In this document: piece after piece, positions 36,295-44,653 of the stretch
Layout: every line of letters begins with the position of its first letter
How positions within the stretch are numbered: the stretch's first letter is position 1
Assembly: GCF_002162355.1 (NCBI RefSeq)
Contig: NZ_CP021434.1
Coordinates: 5,138,001-5,202,000, forward strand
Reading direction: 5' to 3'
DNA: 64,000 nucleotides
From: Tumebacillus avium
GTDB lineage: Bacteria; Bacillota; Bacilli; Tumebacillales; Tumebacillaceae
Position numbers and translations under genes: made by a program
The notes under the pieces: generated by a model
What the model was told of the DNA's origin: nothing
The model's database searches: none
What the model saw: the letters and a program-made list of their open reading frames with translations, nothing else

Positions 36295-36963
36295 CTACCG
36301 AACCCACTCCACCACATCTTCCATCGCCTGACGCGACTTCGGACGGCCGGGGTCTTCGGCACGGTAGCCAAACGCGACCATACACGCGATGCTCAAGTTC
36401 CCTTTCAGCACGCCTGCATCTGTCAAAATCTCCTCCACAGCCGCCCGGTCGAAACCTTCCACCGGGCAGGAGTCGATTCCGATCAGTGCGGCTGCCGTCA
36501 TCATATTGCCAATCGCTATGTACGCTTGACGGCACGCCCACTCGAAAAACAGCCGGTCATGCTCGTTCAGCTTGAATTCGTTGTCCTGGAAGTTCCGATA
36601 GATCTCCTGAAAACGCCCAACGACCTCCTCCGGCATCTGATGCACCTCGCGCATCATATGCTGGATGAACGCCGAATCTGGCAGCAAGTCGCCTTTCGTA
36701 CGCGCCAAAACGATCACAAAATGGCTCGCCGTCGGCAACTGCCCCTGTGCGCCCCACGAAACAGGCTTCAGACGTTCGCGCAGCTCCATATTCTGCACCA
36801 CGACAAATTTCCATGGCTCAAATCCAAACGAGCTCGGCGACAACCGCCCCGTTTCCAGCAAAAAATTGAAATCCTCATCGGAAATCTTCTTCGCCGGATC
36901 AAACGCCTTGCACGCATGCCGAAACTGATAAGCCTCTAAAATCTGCTCTTTCGTGACTGCCAC
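36295..36963 (-). CDS. nitroreductase family NAD(P)H-dependent oxidoreductase
   Basis: A 222-residue flavoenzyme of the NfsB/YdgI type. The N-terminal RHACKAFDPAKKISDEDF and SPSSFGFEPWKFVVV segments form the FMN site, and GIDSCPVEGFD and the late VAFGYRAEDPGRPKSRQ are family hallmarks. It reduces nitroaromatics, quinones or similar acceptors. It starts at a GTG preceded by GAGGAGG and follows the monooxygenase-like gene by 23 bases, forming a two-gene operon, perhaps for detoxification of quinones. Confidence 0.92.
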   Translation of the reverse strand: MAVTKEQILEAYQFRHACKAFDPAKKISDEDFNFLLETGRLSPSSFGFEPWKFVVVQNMELRERLKPVSWGAQGQLPTASHFVIVLARTKGDLLPDSAFIQHMMREVHQMPEEVVGRFQEIYRNFQDNEFKLNEHDRLFFEWACRQAYIAIGNMMTAAALIGIDSCPVEGFDRAAVEEILTDAGVLKGNLSIACMVAFGYRAEDPGRPKSRQAMEDVVEWVR

Positions 36964-36986
36964 AACGTTCAGCCTCCTCAGGGAGC

Positions 36987-37280
36987 TTATTTTTTCTCAA
37001 CCGCGTCAAACAGTTCCACCCGCGTCGGTTCTGCCAATAACTCCGGCACGGCGCTGATAAAGCTTTGGAAATGAGCGGTCTGGTTGTGGAAATCAACCGC
37101 CGCCTGATCCTTCCACTTTTCCACGATCACAAAGGAATTGGGATTCCCTGCTTCTTCGAACAACTGATAGGCCAAGTTGCCTGCTTCCGCCTGCGACCCT
37201 GCTACGATCCCCTTGGACAGTTCGAGGTATTCCTCGCGGCGTTCCGGCTTTACTTTGATGTACGCATGGATGATGATCAC
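36987..37280 (-). CDS. antibiotic biosynthesis monooxygenase (ABM) family protein
   Basis: A 97-residue ferredoxin-like protein starting MIIIHAYIKVKPERREEYL, with IVEKWKDQAAVDFHNQTAHFQSF, the classic ABM/YgiN pattern. Dimeric members act on quinols or haem-like substrates without cofactors. GTG 37280 has AAGGTGGAG six bases upstream; earlier in-frame starts overlap that site. It is the first gene of the operon with the nitroreductase. Confidence 0.88.
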   Translation of the reverse strand: MIIIHAYIKVKPERREEYLELSKGIVAGSQAEAGNLAYQLFEEAGNPNSFVIVEKWKDQAAVDFHNQTAHFQSFISAVPELLAEPTRVELFDAVEKK

Positions 37281-37386
37281 GCTCAACTCCACCTTTCGTA
37301 AGTTCCTGCATTATTATTTTGCGGCAACTGGTAAACATATGCAACCGCACGTGGTACGATAGTAAGCATCATCACGGAGGAGTTGG

Positions 37387-37749
37387 ATGCTCTTGAAAAA
37401 CAACCTGATCCTGCTCGCGGCAGGCATTGTCCTTTTTCTGCTCAACGAATATCTGCTCAAACCAAGCACCGCCAACACATTCGTCCACGGACATCTCAAC
37501 GACGTCCTGATCATCTGGGTCTTCATTCCCTTTGTAAACGTGCTGCTCTCCCTGTATCGCAAACGCAATCTCCGCTTCGAATCCCTGCTCTCCTGCATCG
37601 TCTTGACCTTGGGGATCGGCATCACCTGGGAATATCTCATCCCGCTCTTCACTTCCAACGGCACCAGCGACCCGATCGACATGCTGATGTACGTCATCGG
37701 CGGCGTAACCTTCTGGCTGATGCACAAAACGCTGGCCCGACGCACTTAA
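37387..37749 (+). CDS. hypothetical membrane protein, 120 aa
   Basis: A 120-residue protein with four predicted transmembrane helices (about 7-23, 38-56, 67-85, 95-112). The HLNDVLIIWVFIPFVN and WEYLIPLF, DPIDMLMYVIGG segments resemble VanZ-like or other small four-helix membrane proteins, but I cannot assign a family. The start is backed by GGAGGAG close upstream. It stands alone and is followed by a terminator. Confidence 0.75.
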   Translation: MLLKNNLILLAAGIVLFLLNEYLLKPSTANTFVHGHLNDVLIIWVFIPFVNVLLSLYRKRNLRFESLLSCIVLTLGIGITWEYLIPLFTSNGTSDPIDMLMYVIGGVTFWLMHKTLARRT

Positions 37750-37752
37750 AAG

Positions 37753-37788
37753 ACAAACAGCACCCGCGCAGGGTGCTGTTTTTGTTGC
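37753..37788. terminator. bidirectional terminator
   Basis: AACAGCACCC pairs with GGGTGCTGTT, flanked by A/T runs, between the membrane-protein gene and htpG. Confidence 0.85.
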
Positions 37789-37797
37789 CGAGTAAGC

Positions 37798-39672
37798 TTA
37801 CACCATAATCTTGCAAATATCGTTCGTAAACTCCACCGGGTCTTCCACCTGCAAGCCTTCGATGAGCAGGGCTTGGTTGTAGAGCAGAGCGGTGTACAGA
37901 TTGAGCTTCTCTTTGTCGTTTTCAAAAGCGGCCTGCAGCGACTGGAACACATCGTGCTGCGGGTTGATCTCCAGAACTTTGCTGGCCTTTACGCCAGAGC
38001 TGTTTGGCATCGCGCTCAAGATCTTCTCCATCTCAATCGTCACATCGCCTTCGGTCGTCAAGCAGACCGGGTGCGATTTCAGACGCTTGGAGGAGCGGAC
38101 GTCAGACACTTTGCCGGACAGTTGTTCTTTCATGTAGGCGAACAGCTCTTGATTCTCCTGCTGTTCTTCCTCCGACTGGTTCTCCTCCGCTTCGATGCCG
38201 AGGTCGCCGCTGGAGACGTTTTTGAACCATTTTTCCTTGTAGTTGCGCAGCGACTTGATCGCAAATTCATCGATGTCGTCCGTGAAGTAGAACAGTTCAT
38301 ACCCTTTGTCGAGCACCACTTCCGCCTGCGGAGACTTCTCGATGCGCTCGATCGATTCCCCGGTCGCGTAGTAGATGTACTTTTGCTCCTCCGGCATTCT
38401 CGACACGTATTCGTCCAGCGTCACGAGTTGCTTGTCTTTCGAAGAGTAGAACAGCAGCAGGTCCTGCAGCGTGTCCTTTTGCGCGCCAAAATCGCTGTAG
38501 ACGCCAAACTTCAGCTGGCGGCCAAACGAGGTGTAGAACTTTTCGTAGTTCTCCCGCTCGTTGTTCAGCATGCTCTGCAGGTTGCTCTTGATCTTGCTGG
38601 CGATGTTTTTCGCGATCAGCTTCAACTGGCGGTCATGCTGGAGCATCTCGCGGGAGATGTTCAAAGACAGGCTGTCCGAGTCGACCATCCCTTTGACAAA
38701 ACTGAAGTGGTCGGGCAGCAGATCGGAGCACTTGTTCATGATCAAAACGCCGTTCGAGTACAACTCCAACCCTTTTTCAAATTCCTTGGTATAGTAGTCG
38801 TACGGCACATTTTCCGGGATGAAGAGGATCGACTGGTAGGTCACCGCCCCTTCCACGCTGAGGTGGATGTGCTTCAGCGGCTTGTCCCAGCCGTAGCGCT
38901 TCTCGTTGTAAAACGTCTCGTAGTCCTCGGGAGTCAGCTCGTTTTTGTTCTTGCGCCAGATCGGCACCATCGAGTTGACGACCTGTTCTTCCTGGTAGTC
39001 TTCAAACTCGGTGTCGCTGCCTTCCACCGGACGTTTGCCGGAGAAGTCCATCTTGATCGGGTAGCGGATGAAGTCGGAGTACTTTTTGATCAACGCTTTC
39101 AAGCGGTACTGATCGAGGTACTCGTCGTAGTTCTCGTCTTCCGTGTTGTCCTTGATCTTCAAGACGATCTCGGTGCCGACCGAGTCTTTTTCGCCCGGTT
39201 CGATCGTGTAGCCTTCCGTGCCGGTCGAAGTCCACTTGTACGCCTGGTCGCTGCCGAGCGCACGGCTGGTGACGGTGACTTCATCAGCCACCATAAACGC
39301 GGAGTAAAAACCAACACCAAACTGCCCGATCAGATCGTGGCCGTCTTGCGCTTGATGTTCTTTTTTAAAGGCCAAAGAGCCGCTCTTGGCGATGACGCCG
39401 AGGTTGTTTTCCAGTTCCTCCGCCGTCATCCCCACGCCCGTGTCGCGGATGGTAAGTGTGCGGTTGTCATTGTCCGGGGTGATCTTGATGTAGTAGCTGT
39501 CGTTATCGAAGACCAACTGCGAGTCGGTTAACGTTTTGTAGTAAATCTTATCGATGGCATCGCTCGCGTTGGAGATCAACTCGCGGAGGAAAATCTCCTT
39601 TTGCGTGTAGATGGAGTTGATCATCATTTCCAGCAGTCGTTTGGATTCGGCTTGAAATTGCTTTTTTTCCAT
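37798..39672 (-). CDS. htpG: molecular chaperone HtpG (Hsp90)
   Basis: A 624-residue bacterial Hsp90, the normal length. The GHKL ATPase domain has ELISNASDAIDKI, IRDTGVGMT and GQFGVGFYSAFMVAD; the middle and dimerisation domains follow in full. Start ATG 39672 (MEKKQFQAESKRLL) has GGGGAGA eight bases upstream, so the 12-residue upstream extension is rejected. A perfect sigma-A promoter and a CIRCE operator lie directly upstream, so HrcA control is expected; in B. subtilis htpG is not a CIRCE gene, which makes this worth noting. Confidence 0.97.
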   Translation of the reverse strand: MEKKQFQAESKRLLEMMINSIYTQKEIFLRELISNASDAIDKIYYKTLTDSQLVFDNDSYYIKITPDNDNRTLTIRDTGVGMTAEELENNLGVIAKSGSLAFKKEHQAQDGHDLIGQFGVGFYSAFMVADEVTVTSRALGSDQAYKWTSTGTEGYTIEPGEKDSVGTEIVLKIKDNTEDENYDEYLDQYRLKALIKKYSDFIRYPIKMDFSGKRPVEGSDTEFEDYQEEQVVNSMVPIWRKNKNELTPEDYETFYNEKRYGWDKPLKHIHLSVEGAVTYQSILFIPENVPYDYYTKEFEKGLELYSNGVLIMNKCSDLLPDHFSFVKGMVDSDSLSLNISREMLQHDRQLKLIAKNIASKIKSNLQSMLNNERENYEKFYTSFGRQLKFGVYSDFGAQKDTLQDLLLFYSSKDKQLVTLDEYVSRMPEEQKYIYYATGESIERIEKSPQAEVVLDKGYELFYFTDDIDEFAIKSLRNYKEKWFKNVSSGDLGIEAEENQSEEEQQENQELFAYMKEQLSGKVSDVRSSKRLKSHPVCLTTEGDVTIEMEKILSAMPNSSGVKASKVLEINPQHDVFQSLQAAFENDKEKLNLYTALLYNQALLIEGLQVEDPVEFTNDICKIMV

Positions 39673-39711
39673 GTCCATTCTCCCCTTTGAATCGTGAACG
39701 TTCTCCACTTG

Positions 39712-39738
39712 TTAGCACTCTGACAAAGCGAGTGCCAG
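39712..39738 (-). promoter_or_regulatory. CIRCE operator (HrcA site) of htpG
   Basis: TTAGCACTC-N9-GAGTGCCAG, the CIRCE consensus with the left arm perfect and the right arm differing in two bases (consensus GAGTGCTAA). It lies just downstream of the -10, where HrcA would block transcription. Confidence 0.88.
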
Positions 39739-39745
39739 TAATTTT

Positions 39746-39774
39746 TTTATAACATCTCACCCTTTTTATGTCAA
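39746..39774 (-). promoter_or_regulatory. sigma-A promoter of htpG
   Basis: TTGACA (39769-39774), a 17-base spacer and TATAAA (39746-39751) on the minus strand. The -35 is perfect and the -10 has one change. Confidence 0.9.
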
Positions 39775-39821
39775 TATAGAGGAAGAACAGAGATTGTGTA
39801 TCAGATCCAGGAGGTGCGCCA

Positions 39822-40394
39822 GTGGCACGGGAAAGAAAGTTTACGACAGAGCAATTATTTGAAGAAGTGCGACATCAGCTGCTCGCGCATGGCTACGAGA
39901 GCCTGACCTTTGGGACTCTGGCTGAGAAACTCGAAGTCTCGCGCGGTACGCTGTACAAATACTATCAGAACAAAGAAGATCTCATCTCCGACTACATGAC
40001 CTACGAAGTCGACAAGGTGCTCGACCAGTTCCGCCAGATTCCCGAACAAGACGGCTTTGCGGCGCAGTTTGACTATCTGATCGACGTGATCTTCCAACAT
40101 AGCATGATCCATCAGATCATGAGCCGTGTCCATCAGATGCCCCGTGAAGCCAACCCGCAAGCGACAGAGAACCAGAAAAAGATCGACGAATTCCATCACA
40201 GCTTATATCAAATGCTCCACGGTTTTCTCCAACTGGGACGTCAAGAGCAGTTATTGAACCCCAATCTGCCAGACGGACTGATTCTTGGCATGATTTTCCA
40301 GACGATCAACATCCCCAATCATTTTGGCATTCCGCATGAGGAGTGGATTTCCTCGATCAAAGAGATGCTCCGCCACGGAATGCTCACCAAATAG
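39822..40394 (+). CDS. TetR/AcrR family transcriptional regulator
   Basis: A 190-residue repressor. The N-terminal HTH is clear (GYESLTFGTLAEKLEVSRGTLYKYYQNKEDLI, residues about 20-55), with a ligand-binding helical domain after it. The GTG start has AGGAGGT upstream. The downstream MMPL exporter promoter carries two palindromes fit for a TetR dimer, so this protein most likely represses that gene and is released by a toxic or lipid ligand. Confidence 0.92.
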   Translation: MARERKFTTEQLFEEVRHQLLAHGYESLTFGTLAEKLEVSRGTLYKYYQNKEDLISDYMTYEVDKVLDQFRQIPEQDGFAAQFDYLIDVIFQHSMIHQIMSRVHQMPREANPQATENQKKIDEFHHSLYQMLHGFLQLGRQEQLLNPNLPDGLILGMIFQTINIPNHFGIPHEEWISSIKEMLRHGMLTK

Positions 40395-40397
40395 TAA

Positions 40398-40445
40398 TTG
40401 ACACTTGTGTCACCTTCGCACATAATAATGGTGACACAAGTGTCA
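40398..40445 (+). promoter_or_regulatory. MMPL promoter with twin palindromic TetR operators
   Basis: TGACACTTGTGTCA (40399-40412) and TGACACAAGTGTCA (40432-40445) are each near-perfect palindromes and exact inverted copies of each other. The first contains the -35 TTGACA (40398-40403); the -10 CATAAT (40421-40426) is 17 bases on; the second lies at the expected transcription start. Confidence 0.85.
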
Positions 40446-40476
40446 TTTTTTAAAATAAGAAAGGTGGACCGTACCG

Positions 40477-42570
40477 GTGAAGACCTTCCTGCGCAAGATC
40501 ACCGACTATACAAGCACCCGCAAAGGCATGTGGACCACGCTGGCCCTTTGGCTGGTCATCACGATGCTCTTGGCCGTTTTTGTGCCAGGTGCCAAAGAAT
40601 TTGAAGTATCCAATGTTGATTCCCTGCCGGAAGACGCCCCATCGGTCATCGCTCAACTGAAACTGGATGAGCAGTTCCAAGGCAGTGACGAGATCCCCGC
40701 CCTGCTTGTCTTTCAAGCCAAAACAGGAGAGCTACAGACGACAGACGTCTCCGCCGTGCTGGACGACATTCGCGCGAAAGGGATCGAAGGTCTGGAATCG
40801 ATCATCTCCTTCGCCGAACTGCCGCCACCAGCGGCTGCCGGCTTTTTCTCGGAAGACAAAACGACCGCCGTCGTGCCGGTCACCTTTAACTCGGAGCTGG
40901 AAAACAGCGAGTTGCGCGACCGGCTCGAACAAGTTCACGCGGTGGCTGAGCAATCGACCGGCGTGACCACCTACATCACCGGCCCGGCCGGCATCGCCGT
41001 CGACACGCTGGACCTGTTCTCGCGCGCCGACATCGTGCTGCTGCTCTCGACGGTCGGACTGATTCTGGTGCTTTTGATCGTCATCTACCGCTCGCCGCTT
41101 CTCGCCCTGATTCCGCTGGTCGCTGCGGCGTTTGTGTACGAAGTCGTCAACCAGCTGCTCGGACTGTGGGGACTGGCCGGGTTGGAGATCGCCTCCCAGT
41201 CCTCCTCGATCATGTCGATCCTGCTCTTTGCAGCGATCACCGACTACTCGCTGTTCGTGTTGTCGCGTTTCCGCGAAGAATTGAAACATCACGACAGCAA
41301 ATTCGACGCGATGAAGTTCGCGATGCGCGAGACGGGTCTCCCGGTCTTCTTCTCGGGCGGCACCGTGCTGATCGCCATGCTCGTGCTGTTCTTCGCAGAG
41401 TTTGGCGACTATCGCAACTTCGCCCCGATCTTTGGGACGGCGATGTTCGTGATCATGATCGCCTCGGTCACCTTGGTGCCCGCCCTGTTCACGCTCTTCG
41501 GCCGCAAATCGTTCTGGCCGAAAGTCCCGAAAGTGGGCGATGAGCTGATCACCCGCAACTCGCTCTGGAGCAAAGCCGGCCGTTTTGTCACCAAAAAGCC
41601 GCTGGTTTCCGCGCTGGCGATCCTGCTCCTGCTGGTCTTGTCCGCCTCCAACCTGTTCAATCTGAACTACGAATTCGACACCATGAAATCGTTCCCGGCC
41701 GACATGCAGTCCCGCGTCGGTTATGAAATCCTCGAAGACAAATTCGAAAAAGGCGACTTGGCTCCGACAACGGTGCTGTTCCAGTCAGATGCGAAGCTGT
41801 CGCCAGCCGACCAAGACAAACTGCGCGACCTCTTGGCCGACCAGCCCCTGGTGAACTCCGTCCGCGCGGGCGGCGTCACCGAAGATGGCCAAGCGGTGAA
41901 GTACAGCCTCACCTTCGCCGAAAGCCCGTATGCGGAAGAGACGATGGACGCCTTGGAGCAAATGCGCGATGATGCGCCCGCCCTGGTCAAGCAAAGCGGT
42001 TTGCAAGGCACCTTGTATTTCGCAGGCGAAACGGCGAACCAAGTCGATGACCGTTCGATCAACAACCGCGACCTGATCGTCATCGTACTGCTGGAGACGG
42101 TGCTGATCTTCGGGATGCTGATCTTCATCACCCGTTCGCTGAAAGTTCCGTTGCTGATGATGGGCACGATCCTGCTGTCCTTCCTGTCGGCGCTTGGACT
42201 CGGCATGTTCCTGACCGATCTCATCTTCGATATCGATGCGGTCAGCAACCGCGTACCGCTCTACTCCTTCGTGTTCCTCGTGGCGCTGGGGATCGACTAC
42301 AACATCATCCTGATCTCCCGCTACATGGAAGAGCGCCGCAAACACCCGGTCAAAACAGCGGTCGAAATCGCCGTCTCCACCACCGGCGGCGTCATCTCTT
42401 CCGCCGGCTTCCTGCTCGCAGCGACATTCGCCGTGCTGATGACGATGCCGATTCAACTCCTGTTCGTGTTTGGCTTTATCGTCGCGATCGGGATTCTGCT
42501 CGACACGTTCCTGATCCGCGGGATCTTGATGCCGGCATTGCTCATGCTGTTCGAGAAAGAGAAATCATGA
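40477..42570 (+). CDS. MMPL/RND family transporter
   Basis: A 697-residue membrane protein with 12 helices in two six-helix halves, each with a large extracellular loop after its first helix (about 40-180 and 395-520). Sequences such as AAITDYSLFVLSRFREEL and LVALGIDYNIILISRYMEERRK in the fourth-helix region of each half carry the MMPL-type D-Y pairs used in proton coupling. Family members such as YdfJ/YdgH export lipids, drugs or siderophores. The GTG start follows AAAGGTGG. Control by the adjacent TetR gene is likely. A terminator follows. Confidence 0.93.
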   Translation: MKTFLRKITDYTSTRKGMWTTLALWLVITMLLAVFVPGAKEFEVSNVDSLPEDAPSVIAQLKLDEQFQGSDEIPALLVFQAKTGELQTTDVSAVLDDIRAKGIEGLESIISFAELPPPAAAGFFSEDKTTAVVPVTFNSELENSELRDRLEQVHAVAEQSTGVTTYITGPAGIAVDTLDLFSRADIVLLLSTVGLILVLLIVIYRSPLLALIPLVAAAFVYEVVNQLLGLWGLAGLEIASQSSSIMSILLFAAITDYSLFVLSRFREELKHHDSKFDAMKFAMRETGLPVFFSGGTVLIAMLVLFFAEFGDYRNFAPIFGTAMFVIMIASVTLVPALFTLFGRKSFWPKVPKVGDELITRNSLWSKAGRFVTKKPLVSALAILLLLVLSASNLFNLNYEFDTMKSFPADMQSRVGYEILEDKFEKGDLAPTTVLFQSDAKLSPADQDKLRDLLADQPLVNSVRAGGVTEDGQAVKYSLTFAESPYAEETMDALEQMRDDAPALVKQSGLQGTLYFAGETANQVDDRSINNRDLIVIVLLETVLIFGMLIFITRSLKVPLLMMGTILLSFLSALGLGMFLTDLIFDIDAVSNRVPLYSFVFLVALGIDYNIILISRYMEERRKHPVKTAVEIAVSTTGGVISSAGFLLAATFAVLMTMPIQLLFVFGFIVAIGILLDTFLIRGILMPALLMLFEKEKS

Positions 42571-42575
42571 TGCGT

Positions 42576-42608
42576 AGACCACCCTGTCACGTCATAGGGT
42601 GGTCTTTT
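42576..42608 (+). terminator. terminator after the MMPL gene
   Basis: AGACCACCCT pairs with AGGGTGGTCT followed by TTTTT. The same hairpin, slightly changed, precedes the intact monooxygenase gene at 44590. Confidence 0.85.
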
Positions 42609-42690
42609 TATGTCAAGATAGAGGGTATCAGGAGGTGTTGAAGATGAAAACAATTCAAACAGACGTCTGCATCGCAGGCGGCGATGTCTC
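42577..42690 (+). repeat. about 110-bp direct repeat, copy 1 (copy 2 at 44588-44700)
   Basis: From the terminator hairpin through the ribosome site (AGGAGGTGTTG) and the first 13 codons of a flavin monooxygenase, this segment is nearly the same as 44588-44700. It shows a tandem gene duplication in which this copy has since lost most of its coding region. Confidence 0.85.
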
Positions 42691-42773
42691 CCAAGCACGC
42701 CTCCGCCGCGTGCAAGAGCTGCGCAGCGATCATCCGGCTGGTAACCATCATTAAGAAAAAGCCGAAAGCGTAG
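42644..42773 (+). pseudogene. internally deleted flavin monooxygenase paralogue
   Basis: The first codons (MKTIQTDVCIAGG) match the start of the intact monooxygenase at 44654. The next ones (GDVSQARLRRVQELRS) match its residues in the C-terminal third (GDVSKERLSRLQQQRE), so about 310 codons, including the rest of the FAD loop, are missing in frame. The frame closes at 42754; shifted by one base it runs to 42773. The ribosome site is intact, but the product cannot bind FAD. It is a remnant of a tandem duplicate. Confidence 0.85.
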
Positions 42774-42839
42774 GATCGCAGAACATTGTGCAAAAGGACT
42801 TATGGATCGACGCGGGAACCGCCATCGCACTGAAACGCG

Positions 42840-43043
42840 TCATATGTACACCGTTCAACAACTCTGTTCGTATCAGAGTGTCACGAAGCGGTAATACCTT
42901 ATTGCCGTAGGAAAGGCCAGGATCGTCGGCACCGGCAAGTGAAGGAGCAAATTCCGGCAGTGTTTCAGCAACGCAAAAAGGTATACGGATACCGCCGCAT
43001 TCAGATGGTGAGGAACGAATACAACGAAAACGAAACAAGCTGA
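42840..43043 (+). pseudogene. IS3-family transposase (OrfB) remnant
   Basis: Two short frames read MYTVQQLCSYQSVTKR and RQVKEQIPAVFQQRKKVYGY-RRIQM, the N-terminal part of IS3/IS150-type OrfB, where YTVxxLC and the (K/R)YGYRRI motif of HTH_21 are conserved. A stop and frame change separate the pieces and the catalytic DDE domain is gone. No terminal repeats were found. The remnant lies between the deleted monooxygenase copy and two unknown minus-strand genes. Confidence 0.7.
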
Positions 43044-43140
43044 CGCCTGTTGCGTACAGACGTCAGCTCATAGCCTAGCTAGGTGTTTTTTCTCTGTCTA
43101 CAAATTGGGGTCTTGACCAAATCTCAAGACTTTCCTTTGT

Positions 43141-43455
43141 TTATCTCCTCTCACGGACAAACTCAACAAAAACCGGTTGCTCATTCTCTTTTTGAGTGTA
43201 CGTGATGATGTAGGATTCGTTTTTGACGATCTGGTTCCATTCGCTTCGGTCTTCCATGAGTATTTTGACTTGTTTGTCCTGCATGTAATTCGGATTATAG
43301 CCGATGATCTCCAGTTTGCCTTGCGTCTCTACCTTATCGATCACTGTAAACATTGATGTCATTGATGTCATCCTCGGTCCGGGGATCAGAAAAATCCAAA
43401 TCAATGTACAGACTACGACGAGGGGACCGATCACCTTCCAAGAGATTTTCATCAT
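43141..43455 (-). CDS. hypothetical membrane-anchored protein, 104 aa
   Basis: Not recognised. MMKISWKVIGP and one hydrophobic helix (about 8-25) anchor a soluble outer domain of about 75 residues with beta strands (KLEIIGYNPNYM, QVKILMEDRSEWNQIVKNES, PVFVEFV). ATG 43455 has GGAG eight bases upstream. It is downstream of and codirectional with the 263-residue gene, 64 bases away, so both may be one unit. AT content is higher than in the first 40 kb. Confidence 0.65.
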   Translation of the reverse strand: MMKISWKVIGPLVVVCTLIWIFLIPGPRMTSMTSMFTVIDKVETQGKLEIIGYNPNYMQDKQVKILMEDRSEWNQIVKNESYIITYTQKENEQPVFVEFVRERR

Positions 43456-43519
43456 TACGTCAACTCCAATCAAAAATGAAGAAGGCAAGCCTGTTTAGGC
43501 TCACCCTCTTATGGGTCGA

Positions 43520-44311
43520 TTAATACCAGATGGCTTTGGGAACGGTAGCCTCGTCCCAGGTAAGGCCGTTGACATTAAGCGTCAGCGGTCCGATATTCAG
43601 CCCCAAAGCTCCGGTCGGAGACGTGTTGTGGGCGTATTTGCCAAGGAGAGATGTGCTTCTGTCCCAGTTCGTGTTCGCTGTCTTCGCGATAATGTTCATG
43701 GAGGTCCAGCCGTAATCGTAATAATCCATCTTGATATCAACATTCCAACCAACTCCGCCATAACTCAAGTCGGAAGGACGCCCTCCGCAATCGCTCAACC
43801 ACCAGTGATTGCCGCTCCACACGTACTTCCCATAGTGGTTGCACGTATAGCCGCCATTCGTGTACGGGTCAGCATCAAAGTCAGAGTTGTAAGCCATCCC
43901 CAGTTTGTCTGTCAGTTTCACGGTGCCGGCATTTTTCCATTCCCAATTCATGGTGATGGTGAACCGTCTTTTCTTATCGGATTGCATCGTCAGATTGGAG
44001 GTGGTGATGCTGAGCGAAAGGTCGGACGTGCTGATGGTTCCTTCCGGTGCAAGACCTCCATCATTGTTCACCTGCTCAACGAGAACTCCATCCTTATCGA
44101 ACTTGAATTCTTTCTTTTCCGTGCCCACGTACCCGACTACGCCTTGGTCGATCAGGTACTGCTTTTGATCCGCTTGCATCCCTTCCAGTACTTCAGCAGG
44201 GAAGCCGACTTGTTGCAACTTGCGGTCTTCGTTACTGGATCTTTTTACCTTACTGGTAAGGGTAAAGCAATCAAGTAAACCCGTCAATAAGTTTTTAACA
44301 CTTCCATCCAT
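43520..44311 (-). CDS. hypothetical protein, 263 aa, possibly N-terminally damaged
   Basis: Unknown. After about 30 residues it has a short motif AGFPAEVLEGMQADQKQYLI-type (here VGFPAEVLEGM) that I associate with secreted Bacillus proteins of unknown role, then a beta-rich, Trp/Tyr/Asn-rich domain (WEWKNAG, VWSGNHWWLSDCGG, YYDYGWTSMN) that looks extracellular. Yet there is no signal peptide and no ribosome site before the ATG, so the 5' end may have been lost or shifted. It lies inside the segment bounded by the two monooxygenase copies. Confidence 0.55.
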   Translation of the reverse strand: MDGSVKNLLTGLLDCFTLTSKVKRSSNEDRKLQQVGFPAEVLEGMQADQKQYLIDQGVVGYVGTEKKEFKFDKDGVLVEQVNNDGGLAPEGTISTSDLSLSITTSNLTMQSDKKRRFTITMNWEWKNAGTVKLTDKLGMAYNSDFDADPYTNGGYTCNHYGKYVWSGNHWWLSDCGGRPSDLSYGGVGWNVDIKMDYYDYGWTSMNIIAKTANTNWDRSTSLLGKYAHNTSPTGALGLNIGPLTLNVNGLTWDEATVPKAIWY

Positions 44312-44462
44312 GTCGTAATACGTATTGTTGATGCTCTGTTCGTTTTTATTAAAAAATCTTATAAATGCGCAGGGTCAATCCTGGCTTATTTCCTGTACTC
44401 GTATACGAGAGGTCTCTCCACAAGTTGTGGAAATCCCTAATGAACCCTTGCAGTTCAAAGTA

Positions 44463-44502
44463 TGGCGGAGAGGACGGGATTCGAACCTGCGTGGTTTCAC
44501 GC
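44463..44502 (-). pseudogene. 3' fragment of a tRNA-Ser gene
   Basis: On the minus strand the sequence ends CCTCTCCGCCA with the T-loop GGTTCGAATCCC before it. A perfect hairpin GCGTG-AAAC-CACGC in the variable-arm position makes it class II (Ser-like). The anticodon, D arm and 5' acceptor strand are absent, and one T-stem pair is broken. Such 3' tRNA fragments are often left at the edges of integrated elements. Confidence 0.7.
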
Positions 44503-44589
44503 TGTGTGCGAATCTTCTTGACGTGCTGATAGAACCGCTCAATGCACCATGTGCATCCCGATGATGTTCCTCGTCGCGTTTGGGATCGA

Positions 44590-44620
44590 CCACCCTGTCA
44601 CTTCAAAGGGTGGTCTTTTT
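44590..44620 (+). terminator. terminator-like hairpin upstream of the intact monooxygenase
   Basis: ACCACCCT pairs with AGGGTGGT followed by CTTTTT; a duplicate of the hairpin that ends the MMPL gene. Here it is orphaned, with no plus-strand gene before it. It is also the start of repeat copy 2 (44588-44700). Confidence 0.7.
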
Positions 44621-44653
44621 ATGCCAATATAGAGGTAACAGGAGGTGTTGGAG

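Noticed and set aside
44463..44590. Functional tRNA gene on the minus strand
   Set aside because: Only the variable arm, T arm and 3' acceptor strand are present; no anticodon arm or 5' acceptor strand follows upstream.
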